A stretch of DNA of 64,000 bases from Pyrrhosoma nymphula (Eukaryota > Arthropoda > Insecta > Odonata > Coenagrionidae), in contig OY754338.1 in the NCBI GenBank assembly GCA_963573305.1, positions 45,969,531-46,033,530 on the forward strand, read 5' to 3'. The first letter of the stretch is position 1. Every line of letters begins with the position of its first letter. Of the stretch, positions 22,473 to 33,013 are shown piece after piece. The translations under genes were made by a program, and so were the position numbers. Under the pieces are notes generated by a model, which made no database searches, was not told the origin of the DNA, and saw only the letters and a list, made by a program, of their open reading frames with translations.

Positions 22473-25400
22473 TACAAGGAATTATTATATTTAGGTACAA
22501 ATAATTTTTTTCGAAAACGGCTCATACGATTTCAACGAGACATCGTATCACTAGGGATTTAAGTACGAGAAATTCGTTAGGCTCGGTTTTATTTCGTAAA
22601 AATTCGTTAAGAAACCAAGTTTGAGGCCAAAAAAGTATTTCCGGGGCAAATGATGAAAAGCATTTGAAAGCTAAGGGACTGCAAGGAAGATTATTATATA
22701 ACGGATTCTAAATGATGACAATGGGACTTGAACTAAATAGCACTGGTAGGTTTATTTTGTTTTTCTAGCGTTCTAATTAGAACCACTATATTTTAAGTTA
22801 GAGATATTTACGGCCAAATATGTTAATTTATTGATTTTATCCCTATTTATAAGATAAGCATCGTGGGCATGACCATTGTATATTTCGAGGATTTGTGATT
22901 ACGCGTTTTGTTGTGATTGTGAGCCAGAGAAGCAAGAGATTTGTGGACTCGCGACGACGATATTTTCCACTACATTTTAAATATTGATTTGTACAGCACG
23001 CGTGCTTTCTTCTTGGATTCACCTGAAGAAAAATAACAATCCGATCGCAGGTCGGCCTCCATATATGTATAATCATAGGCCACACACAAGTACCATTCGA
23101 CACACAACCGCATGTTTAGTCGTGATTAATTACCGCAACAAAAACCGTTGAAGAGAAGGACAAACTATAAATAACATTACATTGCACGATAACTTATAAT
23201 AGAATCAAGACGTTTAATATTTATTTTGCTATGTTACTTATCACCATTTATAAACTCAAATGAATACGATCGTCGTTTATTAGGGTACAAACGTATAGCT
23301 GTTTTGAAAAAAGTAGTAAAAATAACGATGTAAAAGTCCATAACATATTATTCATACATTCCATTGTTTAGTTCTGTTATTTTATAAATACAACATGCAA
23401 TATACCACCAGGCTACACCGATAAAAATTCATTTCACGACTTGCTGTTTCCTTATGTTCCAACTACCCTCATGGGCACCTGATCTGCGATGCTGTCATTA
23501 TACTCATACATTGAAATATATCAAGACTGAGCGTTTGATGAAGTAATTTAATCCATGGAAGATATTTTATTTGCAAACAGCATTTAAACCATCTTCCCTC
23601 TGAGAATTGATATTAAAGTCTATTATTTTTACAAGAGTAGTACAAATTAATTGCTTTCTAAAATTTATTATTATATATGGCAAGACAAAAGAACGCAAAA
23701 CTATTACTCCGGTAATTTCATCATTAAGTGCCTAAATGGATATAAACATGAAGATAATACACGTATTTTTGATTTTTTTTACACAAGTTAAGATATACTA
23801 TAATACAGCAACAGCGAACGTAGAAAAGCTACGCTGCTTTAACCAATACTATAGTGGTATTAGTTGCCTATTACAGACGTACTAGCCGTGGAATTACTAA
23901 AAATACACGATACTGACTAATGAGAAACTATATCCAAGTCACGTACTGCGCATGCTTTAACGTGAACCGTTAACCGTGAACGTGAATGCTCGGACTGATT
24001 GAAATTCGAAGTTGACGCTTACACACTTTCGTAAACGTCTCTACTGTAAACACTAATGGATTGAACTAGCGGCTGAAGTTCACCTTGAAACCAATCGTAA
24101 ACTGAACTTAAGGCGCAGTATTTCTTATGACGATTGACGCCATGCAGCTGAGCTATTGTAAGCGAGAAAATGCGAGGTAGGTCTTAGATAAAAGTGCGAG
24201 TCCAAATATTTTACAGGGTACAAAAGAGGGGAGAACGCGTCTGCAAATCCACTTCCTCTGACTGGAGGGTAAAATTAACCACGGAAACCAATCAAAGAGG
24301 TCCAAAATCCAATGAAGTGGGAAATTAACACTCGTAGGACCCCCGAAAGAAGATGGAGCACTAGTTGGGAACATGCAGCAGAATTTTTATTAATGAAACT
24401 CTTACATCCATTCATGCCCAGTAGGTATTTTTCTATCATCATTCTCAAATTTAATTACGAAATGCTCAATCGATCATATATTTGAATTTTCGACCTCTAC
24501 GAGAAGGGTAAATATTAATTGTTTATTTTCAATTAGTCACCAGCCGTATTTCTCCTTCATATTTATCTTCTCTTGTAATATATTAAGTACTAGCTGAAGG
24601 TACCCGTTGAACTTCAACGGATGTGAAAAACATTGAACTTATTTTATAAGAAAACAAAAAAACCTGAAGAACACTGCCAGCGTGATCATTTGAGGTGTTC
24701 GTATCCTATCTTGTTTGCTGTGATCGTTGTAATTCTTTAATTTTCCATTTCGTGCACGGAGAGTTGAATGAATGTTTGTCTTCTTTAATACACGGGAAAA
24801 CCCATGAATACAAGATGAAGCACGGACAATCGAAAAACACGGATATATGAAAAATAAGGACAACCGGAAAAGCCAGAATATTTAATAGTGATATCAATGG
24901 ATTACGCAAATCAATTCATGTGAGGAAAAATATTTAAATAACAAGAGAAAAAACAAATGAATGACTGAATAGAATGCTTTTAGAATATTTTTAAATCCAT
25001 CACAATTCCGAAGCATTTATTTTTGCCTTGACCACAGAAATATCAAATTTTGACGTTTAGAGAGAATAAGAGCAGCACGGATAATCCGCAAACCACCTAG
25101 TTGAGAGCTTTCCGTACTAAATTAAAGTATGAGCCGTAAAGTTACAGCCTGTAAAATCTTGGAGGCTGCACTAAAACACAATAGCACAAAAACTTCCCGG
25201 GAAACAATAAGAGAGCCGCACATTCAACCCCGAACGAGTATATTTTACACATCACCGGCCTTGGTTCATAATGAGCCAGAGCCTCGGTTACTCTTGAAAC
25301 AAACTTCGGCTTCAAAATCGCGGAGCTTAGGGTGCTAGTTTCAAGTCCGTTCTAACATTAATTCGTCAATATAAAAACGACAGTCCAGTCAGTGCGTTCT

Positions 25401-26090
25401 AGCCACGGCTCAAAGACGCCGAGAACATTCCTCAGAGCACCTTCCCATCTCTCTCCTAATAATGCGATGCACTTCGGAGAAAGAAGAAGAAGGAGAAAAG
25501 TTAGACGCATGATCATGTGTCCACGTTTCCACGGTGTAGGGCGAGGCTTGAGGAATGCACATCGGGCGCCAAACGCTAATCGCAAGGCCGGCCAAGTGAC
25601 TTTGATGATCGTTGTTGCGCAATTCGGTATAACGTTGTAAAGAGCGCCAAAGCGTCCTTGAGCGTATTTTTGAGGCATTACGCGCGTATGTAACTTGACA
25701 ATGGAAATGCCAAAGAGCTCAACTGGGCGAGAAATATCTCAAGTTGCAAACGATAATGATGACAAAAGCGATATTCTCGTCGTATAATTTGCCGTTACCT
25801 TTGTAAACTTGGATAAAAGCACTTATTATTTTCTAGCTGTATGAGTGTAGACAGTCTAGTATCGCTGTCTTCCTGAAATATTTTCTGCTAGACATACATA
25901 GCCACATTAAAAGTATTGTTGTAATCTTAGTTCAAATCATTCTTATTATTATCTAGCAGTTCCATTTTATGGATTATCTTAATAATTTCGTTTGTTCGTT
26001 TTTAATTGTTATTGGTTGGTGTGTTATTCGTCATTTTTAAATTGAAAAAAATCTCGTTAAAAATTCATCGTATTATATTTTTGAGATGAT
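22473..26090. other. AT-rich DNA with a CpG-rich segment at 25380-25690
   Basis: No gene is recognised. A perfect 17-base palindrome CCGTTGAACTTCAACGG lies at 24604-24620, just after TACTAGCTGAAGGTACCCG, a phrase resembling the terminal regions of some widespread arthropod repeats. At 25380-25690 the DNA is CpG-rich and open in three frames at once (two minus, one plus) with no recognised domain. Confidence 0.45.
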
Positions 26091-26280
26091 ATATTCAGCA
26101 TTGTAGTACAAATATCTAAAAAAGTTATATTTTCTTACATTAAATTAATTAGGTAAAGTTTTTTTCATTGTTTCCTACACCATAATACATTCAGCATAGT
26201 AGTCTAGATATCTAAAAAAATGTTTATTGGTACATTTTATTGATTGTAATTAGTTAGGTTTAGTTTTTTTTCTTACACCA
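26091..26280 (+). repeat. Diverged tandem duplication, ~95 bp unit
   Basis: Units 26091-26182 and 26188-26280 share TTCAGCAT(T/A)GTAGT, then ATATCTAAAAAA, TTA(C/T)ATT, AATTAGTTAGG-like and TTTC.TACACCA landmarks in the same order. Each ends in a T-rich run plus CTTACACCA or CCTACACCA. Confidence 0.65.
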
Positions 26281-27150
26281 GAGAGTGTCATTGTATGAAT
26301 GGGGTGTATGTTCCATTGGACAGGGTCCTAGAGCAATGCATGAGTAATTATTATTTATTTAAACATACATCAAAAATGCATGAGTAAGGAAAAAATCAAA
26401 TAAGAGAAAAATGGTAATGTGAAGGAGGAAAGCCATTGCCCCTAATGATAACAGCATTAGAACAAGAAGATTTGAAGCAATCATACTGCAGTCTTATCGA
26501 AGAATGAAGAAGATTGACTACAAGCACAATCTTAGAATACAAGATCGTGATTAACTATGATGATTATGATCGTGAAAAAATAAATTATAGCTTTAAGATT
26601 TATACATAGGTAGTAATTAATGTCATAATCCAAAAAAAAGGAAAGAGATATGTATATTATAGATTGTGGCCATAATTTTGCCAGAAATATTGGCAAAAAA
26701 ACTCATGTCGGAAAAATACGGTGCCACTAAATTTGTCGAAACAAAATTACCATGAATTATCTATCATATGTCGAAATGCAGCTTGAAGAATGTAATCAAA
26801 CAAACACTGGAACAAAGAAAGAAGAATTGGTGATATAAAGATGAGAAATGTGAGACCAAAGCACGTGAATATGAGCACGCGAACGAGATTAACTAAAATT
26901 AGACTTTATAATCTGTGTTAGAATGGAACCAGGCGACTCACAACTTTCAAGCCCCACGGAATAATAATAGCCAATCAAAATACAACATGTAAAAAATATC
27001 GAGATAAATTTAAAGAGCCAGAGTAAGATTAAAGTTCATGGGTGAAACAGTAAAAGTGCTCAATTTTTAGTCTTATTTAAATGTCTTTCGTGTAAAGTTT
27101 GATTGATTATTCCCTTTGACCAAATAACTCTAAAATTAGAGGGTTCTTTT
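26281..27150. other. AT-rich DNA, no recognised feature
   Basis: No gene or mobile element recognised. Confidence 0.4.
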
Positions 27151-27200
27151 TCTTTGATAAAGCACGCTTTTCTTTGATAAAGCACGCTTTTCTTTGATAA
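27151..27200 (+). repeat. Tandem repeat, 20-bp unit x 2.5
   Basis: The unit TCTTTGATAAAGCACGCTTT occurs twice exactly (27151-27170, 27171-27190), followed by half a unit. The exact copies suggest a recent slippage event. Confidence 0.92.
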
Positions 27201-28192
27201 ATGTAGCATGGAATATGAATGGCAAGTGACTGACAGAGAAATGTACCCGGGTAGTTAAAAATATTACTATACAAAAAAAAAGAAAATAAGATATGACCTG
27301 TAATCAGCTTGTGAGACAGAGTGCCTCCATTACTAAAGAAATATACGTGAGAAATATATTTCAAACTGAAGACTGTAGTATGGCAACAAATTCATGTTTA
27401 GAATCTGAGATCGAATCATTTTATATGTCTGAGCACAGTATAAATGGCACGAGACTTGAAACGCCCATGCTACGGCAAGCAATCACGGAACCTTTTAAGT
27501 TGACTGGCAGAGAGCGCAAAAAGAGCAGTTATCAATTGCTTCAAGTTTAAAGAAGAGATCATTGATAACATGACAGAGTTCATAAAATTTTACACTCACG
27601 ATAAATACAAAGGGAGGGAAACGCGCGCGCGAATATATCGAAGTTTACAACGAAATAGCAGAAAGGAGTGAAATTCAATCGGAAGTTCCACATTTTCACC
27701 ATCCTTAGCTGTCACATTGGTGAAAACTCAGCTCACCTTTTTGCTAGATACATGAAATTCATATTTCAGACCACATTATTTAAATCACAATCAATATTTT
27801 AACGAATATACATTTAGGAAGTATTTGGAGTCTCCAAGGTTGGATTTAAGCCACCATCAATAAAATAATGATATTTCAAGGGTAAAATGTTAACAATAAA
27901 AATAATAAGAAATTAAATTGAAGAAGAACATAATCAGAATAGCGATTTAATATTTTACACGAATAAGTTCATTCGAATTATTCTGCCATTTTAAAGAAAT
28001 ATTAAGTACTTTTAAACCATAAAATGTTTTCAGATAATAGGCAAATTAAATATTTTCGGCCCCGTATATAAAATGGATCTTACCTACAAAATATTCTTGA
28101 TTAGTGCTAACGATGAATTACATTTTACACACATATTTAAAATGTAAAATATGATGTTTCTTAATGTATCTTCGATGAATTTTGTCTTTATA
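27201..28192. other. AT-rich DNA upstream of the Tc1 remnant
   Basis: A plus frame at 27293-27550 (85 codons) has no recognised motif. No TIR of the Tc1 element that follows was found here. Confidence 0.4.
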
Positions 28193-28702
28193 GATACGAA
28201 TCCAGCAACATTTTGAGGACAAAAACATCTGGGCGTGTTAATGCAAGCTTTTGAGGGGCAATGACCGCATCTGGTCCTGGACCATTAGTGAAGACGTCGA
28301 CTCGAATGAATGCGCTACAGTACGTTAACGCATTAGAAGAAAATTTTATACCGTTCTCAAAAGAGGTTGCTCCGGACGGGGAAACGAACTTTGTACAGGA
28401 CAACTGCCCTTTACATACGGCCAGAACTGTGGAAGACATTTTTTTTTCGTAATCAGCAATTAGTGGTCACACCTTGGCCGGCATGTTCACCAGATTTTAA
28501 TCCCATCGAAAATCTGTGGGGACTTATGGTTCAGGAGTGTAAATTGGTTGAAACAAAATCTGTGGAGGCATTAGAAGCCCATGTCCGGGAGTTATGGGAT
28601 TCCTTCCGCAGACGGCCTAAAATATGCGAAAACCTAGTCGCATCAATAAATCGCCGGTTACAGGAAGTGGTGGATTCAGGGGGTGACGAAACAAAATATT
28701 AA
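28193..28702 (+). pseudogene. Tc1-like transposase, C-terminal two-thirds of catalytic domain
   Basis: This is the DDE catalytic domain of a Tc1-family cut-and-paste transposase. The plus frame reads TSGRVNASF, a TGA where relatives have Trp, then GAMTASGPGPLVKTSTRMNA and NFVQDNCPLHTA, giving the second catalytic Asp. A T9 run (28439-28447) shifts the frame, after which it continues as QLVVTPWPACSPDFNPIENL with the catalytic Glu, and ends in DSGGDETKY and a stop (28700-28702). Spacing from second Asp to Glu is about 34 residues, as in DD34E Tc1 enzymes. The N-terminal DNA-binding domain and first catalytic Asp are missing, so it is dead. TIRs were not found. Confidence 0.88.
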
Positions 28703-29118
28703 AACATCGAAAGAATTTATTTTGATTATTTTTTCGCCCCTTTCCTTGCGGCTGCATAAAGAGATGAAGACGAATCACAATCCGTTGCGGCTAATTCTAC
28801 AACTGGTAGAATTATGACAGCGTAAATATTTTCGCCGTCATATTTTGCAGATCATGTTAATTTCACTAATAAAATCCACTCATTTCCGAAGAGACGAAGA
28901 AAATTTGAACTATGGAAGTTAATCTGGTGGTCTGTCTATTGAATAAATAGTGTCAACGACAGGAAAGAAGCAAGGATTATCAATTCCCTTTTTAAATTCT
29001 CTTATCCTTTCCCCGCCCAGAAATGCATACCTCCCAGAAATTACCCAAAAAGGGGTTAAGAGAGAATGGTGACTCCGATTTTCGAAAAACTATGCGGCAT
29101 CCAATGATACTTTAAAAT
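28703..29118. other. Spacer between Tc1 remnant and MITE
   Basis: No gene recognised; a Tc1 3' TIR would be expected in this area but I could not match one to the upstream side. Confidence 0.4.
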
Positions 29119-29410
29119 AATATATCCAGTGGCGTAGCGGGAATTTTTAGGGGGCGCCGACTAATAAATTTACCAGTTAACATACTGTTACATACTTTTA
29201 CTGTATTATTTTTATCGTAATATACTATCCAAACTTATAGACCTAGTAGAATTTATGGCTAATAATTAAGTTACGAAACTGATTCACGCACGTAATTGGG
29301 ACTTTAGAGCGGAAAAATTCACAGACTTAGGGGAGCCAGACCAAAGGGGACGTGGGGGGGCATTCGCCCCCCCCCCCCTGCTCCCCCCTGGCTACGCTAC
29401 TGAATATATG
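29119..29410. mobile_element. Non-autonomous hAT-type element with 8-bp target duplication
   Basis: The element occupies 29127-29402 (276 bases). Termini are CAGTGGCGTAGC at the left and, reversed, CAGTAGCGTAGC at the right (11 of 12 identical). Flanking 8-mers are AATATATC (29119-29126) and AATATATG (29403-29410), 7 of 8 identical. An 8-bp duplication with CAG-starting TIRs is the signature of hAT-superfamily transposons. Just inside the termini, G-rich (left) and C-rich (right, a C12 run near 29367-29378) segments could also pair. There is no coding capacity, so movement would have required a transposase from elsewhere. Confidence 0.85.
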
Positions 29411-29955
29411 TCCAGAGCATAATAATTGTCAGAAGACTACGGTAAATAAATAACTGGATACTTTTTTCGGCCCGAGCCGTAAGATTTACTTTCGCTCGCA
29501 CACCCACTTACTGAGAAACCCTCTTTCTTTAGCATGACTACAGTTTTTCACAGCATATTATTTCCTTGAGCACTAGGAGTGTGAATAATAGGCCTATCTA
29601 TGACATTTCGATGATATGTATCACTCGCAGATCACCAAAAATATCATACCTAGAATGCGACTTGATATCTTGCTGGTAAAACGAGAGATTGGTTTCGAGC
29701 ATAGGGATCTCACCTCTCGGGAGATTTTGTCATACTCAGTGTTAGACCAAAAATATTCAGCTAGTGAGACGTGTAAGTATTTAGTCACTGTGAATACATA
29801 GGCTTAAGGAGAAATAAGGATTCAAGGAGTCATCTTTGGTATTAGGTTGGCCTGCATCATTATCGAATATCTGTAATATAATAAACAGTACCGGGTGCGT
29901 TGATGTAAAGAGACTGTACTCGAGGTAAATTTTCACAGTCATATTGAAATGACTT
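29411..29955. other. Unassigned DNA
   Basis: No gene or clear repeat recognised. Confidence 0.4.
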
Positions 29956-30060
29956 GAGTACAAAAAAATACAGCCACTGATTATCGAACCTGGAAATGTT
30001 TCAAATTCGCCTTTCGAGGCAGTCTTAACCGCGCGGCTACCGCGACGCTTTTACCGAGTG
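29956..30060 (-). repeat. tRNA-derived SINE head
   Basis: On the minus strand an A box-like GTAGCCGCGCGGTTAAG (30024-30040) precedes a B box-like GGTTCGATAA (29981-29990) by about 33 bases, the layout of an internal RNA polymerase III promoter. The A-box context 'gtagccgcgcggtt' is common in arthropod tRNA-like SINEs. A T-rich stretch follows the B box at 29961-29968 (T7 on this strand), a possible terminator. It cannot fold into a proper tRNA, so it is a SINE or decayed tRNA pseudogene. Confidence 0.65.
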
Positions 30061-30920
30061 GGTCCCTCGTGAGCACAAATGTCAATTTCGAGAGCGAAAA
30101 TCACACAAGTCGGAGGCCTCCATCGTCGCGTTGCAACCACATGAGCGCGTATAACCTTTGGTGCATTTCGATGGGGTTTTCCTCTCTCGTGTTTTACTCC
30201 GTCCCCGTCGATCCTTTCGTCGGTAACTCATACCCCACCGTTGTCTCACGACAAGTGAAGCTAGACCAGCAAAAGACGCAGTCCGCAGGTAGTGCCAATT
30301 TCAAACTTTTTCCGGCCATGCCCCATTCTACAAACCGTATAATGGGGCAAAGTGCATATACTTAGACATTTGTAAACGATAGTACATCCTGTTCTCCCCC
30401 GCTTTGTCCCTCATGAAAGCCCAACACCCCCGCCGGTTCCGCTCAAAACAGTCAATAGACTCTTCCGACCTTACACACCCTCCTCCTCACACGCTCCCCT
30501 CCCCATCCCCCCTCCAACCCTCGAGCGGGGACCAATCACAGTGTGTTTACCCGATTACTTAAGCCAATTGACTCATTACGTGCGGGGGAGGAGAGAGAAC
30601 TGTCCGTCAAAAACCGCCTCTATCTCCCGAGCCACGAATGGCGAGCGCTTGCCTCGGAGCCTCTTACTCCGAAATTCTGCAAAAATATTAATGTAAGGTT
30701 ATCGGGAGGAAGGAAAGGAAGGGAGGGTAAAAAGGATAAGCTTTCTTGGATGGAAGGAAGGGTGTTGGAAAGTATGCCGTGCAGAGGAAAAGGAAATCAT
30801 GCAAAGAGCTAGACACTTGCTTTCGTATAGGGGAATGTATAACAAGGAGATCACACAAAGTTGATGACAATAATCGTGATTTGACCGTTTTTTTAGGTGA
30901 ATATAGACTTTTTGATATGA
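30061..30920. other. GC-richer DNA with C- and G-runs
   Basis: Composition is richer in G+C than the window average, with a C-rich part near 30470-30530 and a GGA-rich part near 30705-30735. Open frames (98 and 89 codons on plus) show no recognised domain. Confidence 0.4.
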
Positions 30921-30924
30921 TTAT

Positions 30925-31020
30925 AGATAACGGGTTATGAAAAAACTACCCGCAACAGGACTTGAACCTGAGACCCTACCACTAGGAGCTAGTCGTAGCA
31001 CCCGAAGACTGCATTGTATT
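30925..31020 (-). repeat. tRNA-like element with A box, B box and T6 terminator
   Basis: On the minus strand an A box-like CTAGCTCCTAGTGG (30979-30992) is followed by a B box GGTTCAAGTCC (30958-30968), a perfect match to the consensus, then TTTTTT (30940-30945), which would terminate RNA polymerase III. The distance between boxes is too short for a complete tRNA anticodon arm, so this is more likely a SINE head or processed tRNA-like relic than a tRNA gene. Confidence 0.6.
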
Positions 31021-31129
31021 TGACTCGAAAAACAAATGCTACAGATGGGTGATAAAAAGGGCGTGACATTCTTCTTCGTAATATTTTCTTTCGATCTCGA
31101 AACCCGTATTCCTATCCGAGGGTTTACTT

Positions 31130-31320
31130 TCAGATAAAAAAAGTTAAGTCATAGTTCTTGACATCATAATGGCAAGGTTTCCTTTTATGTACATAAAGGG
31201 GCGAAATTCACTACGAAGTATTTTTTCTTTGGTTAGGATTGGAACCAAAATACCTCGATAATACGCCAACTGGCAGTAGTAATTTAACGTCCTACGACGG
31301 CCTACATCATTTTGCACTTA
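31130..31320 (-). repeat. Probable SINE with B box
   Basis: The minus strand carries GGTTCCAATCC (31231-31241), one base from the B box consensus, preceded by GCCAGTTGGCGTATTATCGA, which could be an A-box region. The boundary is unclear. Confidence 0.45.
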
Positions 31321-31967
31321 CGTCGCACTGTCCGCCACTTACGGAAAGAATCAATATCACTCGGACGAATAGTACTTTTACCATCTGAGATAGAACCGAG
31401 CACAACGATCACCACGATTCAGTAGGCACAGAAAACCTATCCTATCGTGGAAAACTTTTCCCCACTCTGCCAAGTAAATTTCCATGAAGGTTTTTTAATA
31501 CATTTTTGGTTCTGAAATACAGGTTTGGATGTCAGTGAAGATTAATATAATTTTAGCTGTGAATATCACACTTTTTTTATCCACCTCAGTTGGTGAATCC
31601 AAAAGGAGTTTCGCGGCTGAATCTCGCAGCAATTTGTTTTACAGGCATTACACGTCCACCAACTCCGTGTATTACATGTAAAACTGCAAGGAAGACAACG
31701 CATTGAACAATAACAAAAAAGCAGTTAATTATGAGTTTTAACTATTTGAACTCTTATTAACAAACAATGGTTCATATAGGCTCCGTGAGCATAGAAAATT
31801 ACTGTGACTCACTGGAAGTATGATGGGTAAAATAAACACTACGCTCAAGTTTTTCGGTAGGATGCAGGAATTCTGTGAAGTTTTACCAGAAGCAATTGTT
31901 TGCAGAACAGAATAATTGGCAGCATAATTCGGAGTTTATATCACGAACAAGATAATTACATATACAC
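31321..31967. other. Unassigned DNA
   Basis: No gene or repeat recognised. Confidence 0.4.
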
Positions 31968-32008
31968 CGAAGACGGTGAAAAAATCATTTGAATTGACCG
32001 GGATTGAT
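31968..32008 (-). repeat. SINE S2 tail fragment
   Basis: About 40 bases around AAATCATTTGAATTGACCGG match the reverse complement of the tail of the SINE at 37078-37192 (AAATCATTCGCCTTGACCGG on the same reading). Element orientation is therefore minus. Confidence 0.5.
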
Positions 32009-32779
32009 TGGAAGATAATTACAATTTCGTTTTGTTACTTTCAGAGAAAAGGATGAATGCAACTTTCTTAGAAAGAAGATTTATATATATTTAGCAGCGC
32101 ATGTGGGTGCCTAAGATTTTCATAAGTCAATTGATTTTTATTTTTGATGTAGGAGAGGCTAAAAATATTTCCATTATATCTGCAAGACGTGTGGGAGGGT
32201 TTTATCCCCGCGAAATTTGAGTGCTTTCAGCAAAGTATAATACAATAATCAGAAAACATTTCATGAGATAAATAATTATTTATGCAAGCAAAAAAATCGC
32301 TACATTAAATTACCTTTACTCATTAAATTAAAAATGACATCGTATAACGCAAAAAATACAATACGCCTGTACGCACATGATTACGGGAGAGAGAGGGATA
32401 TCGGAAATATAATGCTCGTTAGCGACTACAGATCAGACTATGAGACAACATACGCCTGGTAATATTGAAACAACTACATAAAACTAGTTTACAATACTGT
32501 AAAATGTTACGCTCGTGCAGATGGGAACGTAAATTAAATACAACACTACTTGTTTTAAATATATCACTCATTCACGAAAATGTAGAGGGAGAAAAAATTT
32601 AGCGTGAAAGCATGATAAAAATACTTGAAAATACCATGGGATCCAAAAAACACTTTTTCGTGGCTACTTGCAGCTTCAACCATGCGACGTAATGTATATT
32701 AGGTCTTTTGAATTTTTAGTGGGGTCTAGCTAATATAAGAATCAATCATAATAAAGTAATTAATAAAATTAACCCTCCG
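32009..32779. other. AT-rich DNA, no recognised feature
   Basis: No gene or repeat recognised. Confidence 0.4.
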
Positions 32780-33013
32780 TTTTCAAATCAGTCCTCAGAA
32801 AACATACTGCCGAGTTGACTCCCTCTATCCAATCTCCTTGTACATAAATCCCAATGCCAAGCTTTCTTTCCTAGGTATTTTTCTATTTTTCTGTTATGTT
32901 TTACATTTTTTTGGTATATTTTGTTAAAATGTTATTTATTTGTTTGCTTTCCGGCCAATGTAATAAGCCTTTGTGCCGTTTTTGGGGACTTTTCAAACAA
33001 ATAAATAAAAATG
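32780..33013 (+). mobile_element. Probable LINE 3' end (family E)
   Basis: A T-rich 3' UTR-like stretch is followed by GGCCAATGTAATAAGCCTTT, then GTGCCGTTTTTGGGG and a CAAATAAATAAA tail (32999-33009). A terminal 'GGCC...AGGCCTTTGTGCCG...AATAAATAAA' layout is typical of I/Jockey-group LINE 3' ends in arthropods and molluscs. No coding motif is preserved, so the assignment rests on this tail. Confidence 0.5.

Noticed and set aside
27151..27200. CRISPR array
   Set aside because: A 20-bp unit repeats directly with no spacers; it is a simple tandem repeat.
29956..30060. Functional tRNA gene
   Set aside because: A and B boxes are present but acceptor and anticodon stems do not form; it fits a SINE or relic.
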